From contig MHBB01000053.1 in NCBI GenBank assembly GCA_001803185.1, forward strand, positions 24,411 to 56,525: a stretch of DNA of 32,115 nt, in the 5' to 3' direction. Made by a program: the position numbers and the translations under genes. The DNA is from Legionellales bacterium RIFCSPHIGHO2_12_FULL_35_11 (GTDB lineage Bacteria > Pseudomonadota > Gammaproteobacteria > Legionellales > Legionellaceae). Positions 27,475-32,115 of this stretch are shown piece after piece. The notes under the pieces were generated by a model that worked only from the letters and a program-made list of their open reading frames with translations, ran no database searches and was not told where the DNA came from. Each line of letters starts with the position of its first letter. Within the stretch, counting starts at the first letter, position 1.

Positions 27475-27494
27475 CTATACTGCGCGCAGTATAG
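27475..27494. repeat. 20-bp perfect palindrome upstream of skp
   Basis: CTATACTGCGCGCAGTATAG reads the same on both strands with no loop. This could be a binding site for a dimeric regulator, or chance. It lies about 175 bases before the skp start. Confidence 0.5.
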
Positions 27495-27668
27495 CATGGA
27501 TATTTTTTGCTTTGCTTGCTTTGGCTTATGATTTTATATTACGATTGTATGGTTATGGGCTAGCTTTTTGATATAGGACTTATGAAACATACTTATAAAA
27601 ATAGATCTGTGGTAGTCGTTTTTGTAAGTCTTGTAAGAGATGTTTAATTTATTTTTGAGGGTAACAAG

Positions 27669-28169
27669 ATGAAAAAAATTAGTAGCATTTTATTAGCAGG
27701 TGTTTTTGCTTTAAGTAGTTCTTTTGCTCTTGCAGCAAACAATAAAATCGGCGTTGTAGATTTACAAAAAATTATGCAAACTGCGCCACAAATGAAAGAA
27801 ATCCAAGAAAAATTAGAACATACTTTTAAGCTACGTAGAGATAATTTGGTTGCGATGGAAGAAAGTTTAAAAAAAGATATGGAGTCTTTTAACCGTGATA
27901 GGGCTGTTTTAAGCGTAGCTAAGAAAAAAGATTTAGAAAAGAAAATCATCGAAGCACAGCAACAATTCGAAAGGGATGGCCAGCAGTATCAGCAAGAACT
28001 TAATGCTGCTAATAACGAAGCGATGGAAGCATTTTATGGAAAAATTCGTTCGGCAATTGCTAAAGTAGCTGAAAGTGAAAAATATGATTTAGTTTTCCAA
28101 AAAGATGCTGCGCCATTTAGTTTAGAAGCGTTGGATGTCACAGCTAAAGTAATGAAAGAGATTATTTAA
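27669..28169 (+). CDS. skp: Periplasmic chaperone Skp/OmpH
   Basis: Periplasmic chaperone that carries unfolded outer-membrane proteins to the BAM complex. At 166 residues it fits the family. The signal peptide MKKISSILLAGVFALSSSF ends in ALA. The mature part begins with IGVVDLQKIMQTAPQM, then a charged coiled coil (EKKIIEAQQQFERDGQQYQQ), and ends with KYDLVFQKDAAPF typical of OmpH. A GAGGG ribosome site precedes the ATG. It follows bamA, whose product it serves. lpxD, commonly next in this cluster, is absent. Confidence 0.93.
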   Translation: MKKISSILLAGVFALSSSFALAANNKIGVVDLQKIMQTAPQMKEIQEKLEHTFKLRRDNLVAMEESLKKDMESFNRDRAVLSVAKKKDLEKKIIEAQQQFERDGQQYQQELNAANNEAMEAFYGKIRSAIAKVAESEKYDLVFQKDAAPFSLEALDVTAKVMKEII

Positions 28170-28190
28170 TATTAGAATTGTTGATAATTC

Positions 28191-28290
28191 CCTGCCTATC
28201 TGGTCGCTACATATTATGATAATTTCGTCATTGCGAGGTACGAAGCAACCCAGGGAACAGAGCTACGATCTCAACTGCTTTTTCTAGGAT
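28191..28290. repeat. Composite of three dispersed repeats between skp and fabZ
   Basis: In order: CCTGCCTATCTGGT (28191-28204), shared with the hairpin after bamA; CGTCATTGCGAGG followed by GAAGCAACCCAG (28226-28253), shared with 31445-31481 and of a type common in intracellular bacteria; and a 28-bp exact match (28263-28290) to the right end of the 2521-2702 element. Three repeat families packed end to end mark a recombination or insertion hotspot, at the place where lpxD would be expected. Confidence 0.7.
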
Positions 28291-28336
28291 GATTTGTGGA
28301 TGTTTATTTCTAATATTTTTAAAAGAGAAGTGATTT

Positions 28337-28801
28337 ATGAGTAACCAGATAGATATAGATAAAATATTTGAATTATTACCCCACCGCTATCCATTTGTTC
28401 TAGTGGATAGAGTTATAGATTACAAAGAGTTTGACTTTTTGACAGCAATTAAAAACGTCACTGTTAACGAGCCTTTTTTTCAGGGGCATTTTCCTGGTAA
28501 TCCAATTATGCCTGGAGTATTAATGTTAGAAAGCTTGGCTCAAGCAAGTGCTATTTTATCTAATCTTTCTAGAGAGCCAAAACCAGGGCATGAGTTTTTA
28601 TATTTCTTTGCTGGTATCGATAATGCTAAGTTTAAGCATATAGTAACACCAGGTGATCAGCTAAGATTGGAAGTTAAGTTAGCTGGTCAGAAAAGAGATT
28701 TTTGGCGTATGCACGGCGAAGTTTTTGTTGGAGATAAACTAGCTTGCTCAGCTGATTTAATGAGTGCGGCAAAACAAATTCCAAAGGAAGAAAATAAGTG
28801 A
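28337..28801 (+). CDS. fabZ: 3-hydroxyacyl-ACP dehydratase FabZ
   Basis: Cytoplasmic fatty-acid synthesis enzyme that dehydrates beta-hydroxyacyl-ACP. It competes with lipid A synthesis for hydroxymyristoyl-ACP, which is why it sits beside lpxA. The hot-dog fold active site is visible: FFQGHFPGNPIMPG with His51 and Glu65 in MLESLAQ. At 154 residues it is the usual length. It ends with GTGA shared with the lpxA start (4-base overlap), so the two are translationally coupled. Confidence 0.96.
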   Translation: MSNQIDIDKIFELLPHRYPFVLVDRVIDYKEFDFLTAIKNVTVNEPFFQGHFPGNPIMPGVLMLESLAQASAILSNLSREPKPGHEFLYFFAGIDNAKFKHIVTPGDQLRLEVKLAGQKRDFWRMHGEVFVGDKLACSADLMSAAKQIPKEENK

Positions 28802-29568
28802 TAAGCAAGCATGCAATAATAGATCCTTCAGCTCAAATAGCAGAAGATGTTACCATAGGTCCTGGTACTATTATCGGTCCTAACGTAGAAATAGGTAAAG
28901 GCACATGGATTGGTCCTCAGGTAGTGATTCAAGGGCCGACAAAAATTGGTGAGAGAAATAAAATCTACCAATTCGCTTCTATTGGTGATGACCCACAGGA
29001 TAAGCACTACCAGGGTGAGCCTACAAAACTTGAAATAGGAAATGATAATATTATTCGAGAATTTTGTATGCTTAGTCGCGGTACCGTTAATGGGCGAGGT
29101 GTCACTAAGATTGGAAACAATAATTTTTTGCTTGCTTACGCGCATGTCGGACATGATTGTGTAGTAGGCAATAATGTTGTTTTAGTAAGTTACTGTGCTC
29201 TTTCAGGGCATGTGTTTGTTGATGACTACGTTAATATTGGTGCCTATGCGGCAATCCATCAATTTTGTAAAATTGGAGCATATGCTTTTATAGCAAGGGC
29301 CACTTATGTGACTAAAGATGTTCTTCCGTATGTCATGATAGCAGGCCATAGTACAAATGCTTGTGGAATCAATACTGTTGGTTTAAGAAGAGCTGGATTT
29401 GCATCTGAAGCAATTGATAACTTGCGTCGTGCATATAAAATAATCTTTCGGAAAGGATTAACTGTACAGCAGGCGGCTGCTGAACTTGAAGTTATGCAGA
29501 AGGATTGCCCAGAAGTTATCAGAATGTTAGATTCTCTAAATAGTTCTACGCGTGGAATAGTAAGATAA
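28798..29568 (+). CDS. lpxA: UDP-N-acetylglucosamine acyltransferase LpxA
   Basis: First enzyme of lipid A synthesis, transferring hydroxyacyl chains from ACP to UDP-GlcNAc in the cytoplasm. At 256 residues the length is normal. The N-terminal left-handed beta-helix hexapeptides are evident (IGPGTIIGPNV and repeats), and the catalytic histidine is in AHVGHDC (His119 by alignment with the known second His of this motif). The start is GTG at 28798 inside the fabZ end, preceded by GGAAG. It converges with murU 25 bases downstream. Confidence 0.96.
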   Translation: MISKHAIIDPSAQIAEDVTIGPGTIIGPNVEIGKGTWIGPQVVIQGPTKIGERNKIYQFASIGDDPQDKHYQGEPTKLEIGNDNIIREFCMLSRGTVNGRGVTKIGNNNFLLAYAHVGHDCVVGNNVVLVSYCALSGHVFVDDYVNIGAYAAIHQFCKIGAYAFIARATYVTKDVLPYVMIAGHSTNACGINTVGLRRAGFASEAIDNLRRAYKIIFRKGLTVQQAAAELEVMQKDCPEVIRMLDSLNSSTRGIVR

Positions 29569-29593
29569 GATTAATTCGAGATTTTATTAAGAC

Positions 29594-30256
29594 CTAGGTC
29601 TGAGTTTTATTTAAAATTGCCAGTTTTAATTGTTCGACCGTTCCAATATCAAACCATGTTCCTGTGTGAATCTCTCCATGTAATTGATTGGTATTTGCTA
29701 GGTTGCGAAGAATAGGGGTAAGAGAGTATCGTCCTGGTTCTATAGAATTGAACATTTCTGCATGATAGCAGCCTATACCAGTAAAAATAAATTCACGTTT
29801 TTCATTGATTACTTTATTGTTTAGGATTCCGAAGTCACCGGGTCCGAGTTTGGTGTTTTCATAAAGAATAATGTGCGCCAAACTGTTGGTGGGCTTTTTA
29901 ACTTTGGTGAGATCAAAGTCAGTATAAACATCAGCGTTTATAACAAGAAAATGATTGTTTTTAAAATATGAGAGAGCATTAAATATTCCGCCGCCAGTTT
30001 CAAGACCGCCCGGAGGTTCTGGACAAAAAATAATTTCTAGGCCAAGATCTTTTAATCCTGATATATAATCTTTAATTTTCCATCCTAGATATGAGTGATT
30101 TATTATTACCTTTTCAAAACCAGCTTTTGCCAGATTGATTAAATGGTATTTTATTACAGGTTCATCATTAATGCGACATAATGCTTTGGGTTGGATTTCA
30201 GTTATTGGCTTTAACCTTTCTCCTCGCCCAGCGGCTAAAATCATTGCTGTTTTCAT
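29594..30256 (-). CDS. murU: N-acetylmuramate-1-phosphate uridylyltransferase (MurU-like)
   Basis: Nucleotidyltransferase that makes UDP-MurNAc from MurNAc-1-phosphate in peptidoglycan recycling. The nucleotide-binding start AMILAAGRGERLKP and the following PKALCRI are diagnostic of this sugar-nucleotidyltransferase group. 220 residues, as MurU. It overlaps the upstream kinase gene by ATGA (4 bases), the arrangement known for amgK-murU in Pseudomonas. Other sugar nucleotidyltransferases share the fold, so the MurU name rests on the kinase neighbour. Confidence 0.85.
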   Translation of the reverse strand: MKTAMILAAGRGERLKPITEIQPKALCRINDEPVIKYHLINLAKAGFEKVIINHSYLGWKIKDYISGLKDLGLEIIFCPEPPGGLETGGGIFNALSYFKNNHFLVINADVYTDFDLTKVKKPTNSLAHIILYENTKLGPGDFGILNNKVINEKREFIFTGIGCYHAEMFNSIEPGRYSLTPILRNLANTNQLHGEIHTGTWFDIGTVEQLKLAILNKTQT

Positions 30257-31284
30257 TTTATTTTATTTAAAAAAATAGGTTTAATTTTATTCATAATTAA
30301 ATCTCGGAATTGGTGAAAATCATTATAACACTCTAAGCAAGATGATATATAGTCAAAAACTAATGGCATGTTTTTTAGATAATTTTCCTTATTATCTCTT
30401 AGATATAATCTAGAAAAAATACCTAAAACTTTCAAATGTCTTTGTAATCCACAAAGGTCAAAGGCTTGAATAAATTCAGGGAGTGAATAATTATGAGAAA
30501 ACTCTATTCTTTCATAAAAGTAAGCAATCCAGTCAAGAACTTTTTCATTTGGAAGTTTAATATAACAATCTTTTAAAATTGAAACTAGGTCATAGGTAAA
30601 AGGGCCGCACATAGCATCTTGATAGTCTAATATGCCAATTTTAAAATTACTATCGTTGATTGCATCTATTTCTGCTTTGGCTGAATTTTGATAGATTATC
30701 ATTAAGTTTCTACAATGATAATCGCGGTGCATAAATACTTTTGGTTGACTATCTATTAAGTCAGTTAATTTATCAAATGTATTTGAAATAATTAGTTTAT
30801 CTTGCGAGTTAGGTTGTATACGTAAATATTTGCTTAAAAACCACTCATTAAATAAATCTAACTCTTGAAGCATAACTGATTTGTCAAAATATAATAAATC
30901 TTTTCCGAAATTGGCGCAGGAATGCATGTTTGGAAGTAATCCTACAGCAGAGTTATAAAGTAAATTTTGGCTGTTTTCAGATATGGCTGAATAGAAGATG
31001 GTATCTCCAAAATCATCTAGCAATAAAAATCCTTTATCTAAATTTACGGAGTGGATATTTGGCACTAAAAAACCGCTGCGTTGTAATTTTCTTGAAATAT
31101 TTAAGAAAGGTTCAACAGGAACAAGCTCAGGAGGAGAATCCATAATAATTTTACTGGTATTATTATTTGAAATCCTAAAATAACTTCTATGGCTTGCATC
31201 ACCTGTAAGTTTAGTTAGATGAAAATTGGAATCAGGAAGAATATCTCTTAGCCAATTTTTTAATTCTTCTTGTCGCGAACACAT
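30253..31284 (-). CDS. amgK: Anomeric MurNAc/GlcNAc kinase (AmgK-like, aminoglycoside phosphotransferase fold)
   Basis: Phosphorylates recovered MurNAc at C1 for MurU, bypassing de novo UDP-MurNAc synthesis; this route is linked to fosfomycin tolerance in Pseudomonas. The kinase motifs are HRDYHCRN (catalytic Asp188 from the chosen start) and ILDYQDAMCGP (metal-binding Asp220). An ATG at 31284 (343 residues, start MCSRQEEL) with a GGGGA site is chosen. A longer frame to a TTG at 31335 begins inside a copy of the MITE-like repeat and adds a non-family N-terminus. The order amgK-murU with overlap supports the pathway. Confidence 0.84.
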   Translation of the reverse strand: MCSRQEELKNWLRDILPDSNFHLTKLTGDASHRSYFRISNNNTSKIIMDSPPELVPVEPFLNISRKLQRSGFLVPNIHSVNLDKGFLLLDDFGDTIFYSAISENSQNLLYNSAVGLLPNMHSCANFGKDLLYFDKSVMLQELDLFNEWFLSKYLRIQPNSQDKLIISNTFDKLTDLIDSQPKVFMHRDYHCRNLMIIYQNSAKAEIDAINDSNFKIGILDYQDAMCGPFTYDLVSILKDCYIKLPNEKVLDWIAYFYERIEFSHNYSLPEFIQAFDLCGLQRHLKVLGIFSRLYLRDNKENYLKNMPLVFDYISSCLECYNDFHQFRDLIMNKIKPIFLNKIK

Positions 31285-31318
31285 TTTAATCCCCGATTCT
31301 GTTTGACTGGACTTTATG

Positions 31319-31349
31319 ACTTTTTCTAGGTTCAACTGCTTTTTCTAGG
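31319..31349 (-). repeat. MITE-end copy at the amgK 5' region
   Basis: TTCAACTGCTTTTTCTAGG (31331-31349) repeats the terminal sequence of the 2521-2702 element, and a shortened second copy of CTTTTTCTAGG adjoins it at 31320-31330. It gives the longer amgK frame its TTG and first codons. Confidence 0.7.
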
Positions 31350-31444
31350 TTTATGCGTATAGACGATACTAGCTTGTATTAAACATAGTGTCAAAAAATA
31401 AATACTATAAGGGTGTGATTAAAACTGCGGTCAATTCAACGATG

Positions 31445-31481
31445 CCGTCATTGCGAGGAGCGCAGCGACGAAGCAACCCAG
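31445..31481. repeat. CGTCATTGCGAGG-type palindromic repeat
   Basis: The sequence reads CCGTCATTGCGAGGAGCGC and continues to GAAGCAACCCAG. It matches 28226-28253 except for an 8-base length difference. This repeat type is widespread in AT-rich intracellular bacteria. Confidence 0.6.
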
Positions 31482-31504
31482 AGGTTACGAAGCAAGGAGT
31501 CTGA

Positions 31505-31798
31505 TTAAAATAAAGTCTCGAAAAGATCCAACCATCTTGGATTTATACTTTCAATCAAAGCCAGTTTTTTCTTTCTTGATCCGGCCTTAATCTGTTTTTC
31601 ACGAGCAATAGCCGCAATCATATCGGCATGTAACTCATAATAAACCAATTGGGTACACCCATACTGCTTGGTAAATCCAGCTTGCAGGCCTTGTTTATGC
31701 TGATATACCCGTGCGGGGAGATTGCTGGTCACGCCAGTGTAGATCGTGCCGTTACGCCGATTAGTCATAATGTAAATTGCAGGATTCCATTTTTTCAT
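31505..31798 (-). CDS. GIY-YIG nuclease-domain protein (UPF0213/YhbQ-like size)
   Basis: Small single-domain GIY-YIG protein of 97 residues from the ATG at 31798 (an earlier ATG at 31807 is possible). The AIYIM and TIYTGVTS elements give the family tyrosines, followed by the YQHKQG stretch and REKQIKAGSRKKK, with the Glu and Lys positions of the fold. The role of such stand-alone proteins is poorly known; DNA nicking or repair is possible. It stands alone between repeats and a broken transposase, consistent with an accessory origin. Confidence 0.8.
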   Translation of the reverse strand: MKKWNPAIYIMTNRRNGTIYTGVTSNLPARVYQHKQGLQAGFTKQYGCTQLVYYELHADMIAAIAREKQIKAGSRKKKLALIESINPRWLDLFETLF

Positions 31799-31863
31799 GA
31801 TAAACAATTGTCCAAAGATTGGTTATTACTGACATTTTTTCCATTAGCTAGCTTCAGTCAATC

Positions 31864-32115
31864 TTAAGCAATTTTTTTCCAATAGTCATCCCATAAATGA
31901 TTGGCTCGACATGTCCTGAGATTGATCATGTTTTTTGCATGTTGCAGTAACCACCATGCTCCAGATAGCTTAAGTCGCTTTTGAAGAACATAGCGATGCG
32001 CGCTTTCTATTTCCCCTGAGCCAATAGGAAGTCCTTTCTCAATTGCCGATTTATAATCCAATCAAATGTCGTCCAATTTCAATTAGCTTTTCTTCTGCTG
32101 AATCGGCCAACTCAA
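31864..32115 (-). pseudogene. Frameshifted C-terminal part of an ISKra4-like transposase
   Basis: The last 64 codons (LDYKSAIEKG, GLPIGSGEIESAHR, then LKLSGAWW and LRTCRANHLWDDYWKKIA) look like the C-terminus of ISKra4-family transposases, with the catalytic Glu in the GSGEIES block. Just upstream, near 32060, this frame meets a stop. The neighbouring frame reads ELADSAEEKLIEIGRHLIG from the window edge and then stops at a TAA, so one base change in length breaks the gene. The 5' part lies outside the window. The insertion sequence is probably dead. Confidence 0.7.

Larger units (their letters stand above)
27330..27668. other. Spacer between bamA and skp with two palindromes
   Basis: This 339-base gap holds a 26-bp-stem hairpin (27351-27408) and a 20-bp perfect palindrome (27475-27494). 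The rest is AT-rich leader before skp. The GAGGG just before the skp ATG is a good ribosome site. No gene is seen. Confidence 0.75.

Overview
The window reads as an AT-rich gammaproteobacterial chromosome of the Legionellales type (relatives of Legionella, Coxiella, Rickettsiella, Berkiella). The reasons are three Dot/Icm (type IVB secretion) genes, icmB/dotO, icmF and icmH/dotU, next to gammaproteobacterial envelope genes, together with many short palindromic repeats. The genus cannot be fixed from sequence alone.

Layout: (1) Positions 1-2355 hold the 3' part of icmB, which runs off the left edge. (2) Positions 2356-2884 have no gene but hold a 27-bp perfect hairpin and a 182-bp MITE-like inverted-repeat element. 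(3) Positions 2885-6265 encode a SWIM zinc-finger/SNF2 helicase that looks less AT-rich than its neighbours. (4) Positions 6369-15467 encode a giant protein of about 3030 residues with a SecA-like DEAD motor in its second half. This is the most novel object here and a candidate Dot/Icm substrate. (5) On the minus strand, gpmI, envC, ctpA, icmH and icmF follow one another. The last four are tightly packed, with overlapping stop/start codons or a Shine-Dalgarno overlapping the upstream stop, so two secretion components appear co-expressed with cell-wall genes. icmF and the giant gene converge and overlap at their 3' ends. (6) On the plus strand lie uppS, cdsA, bamA, skp, fabZ and lpxA: undecaprenyl phosphate, phospholipid, outer-membrane protein and lipid A synthesis. 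rseP and lpxD, often found in this cluster, are absent. (7) On the minus strand, amgK and murU form a MurNAc-recycling pair. (8) The right edge holds a GIY-YIG protein and the frameshifted end of an ISKra4-like transposase.

Short dispersed repeats lie at nearly every junction. One MITE half-copy supplies the last codons and the stop of gpmI, another lies at the amgK 5' end, and a third lies between skp and fabZ. A different GC-rich palindrome is inserted in frame in the giant gene. Together they suggest repeat-driven remodelling of an otherwise conserved envelope and secretion region.
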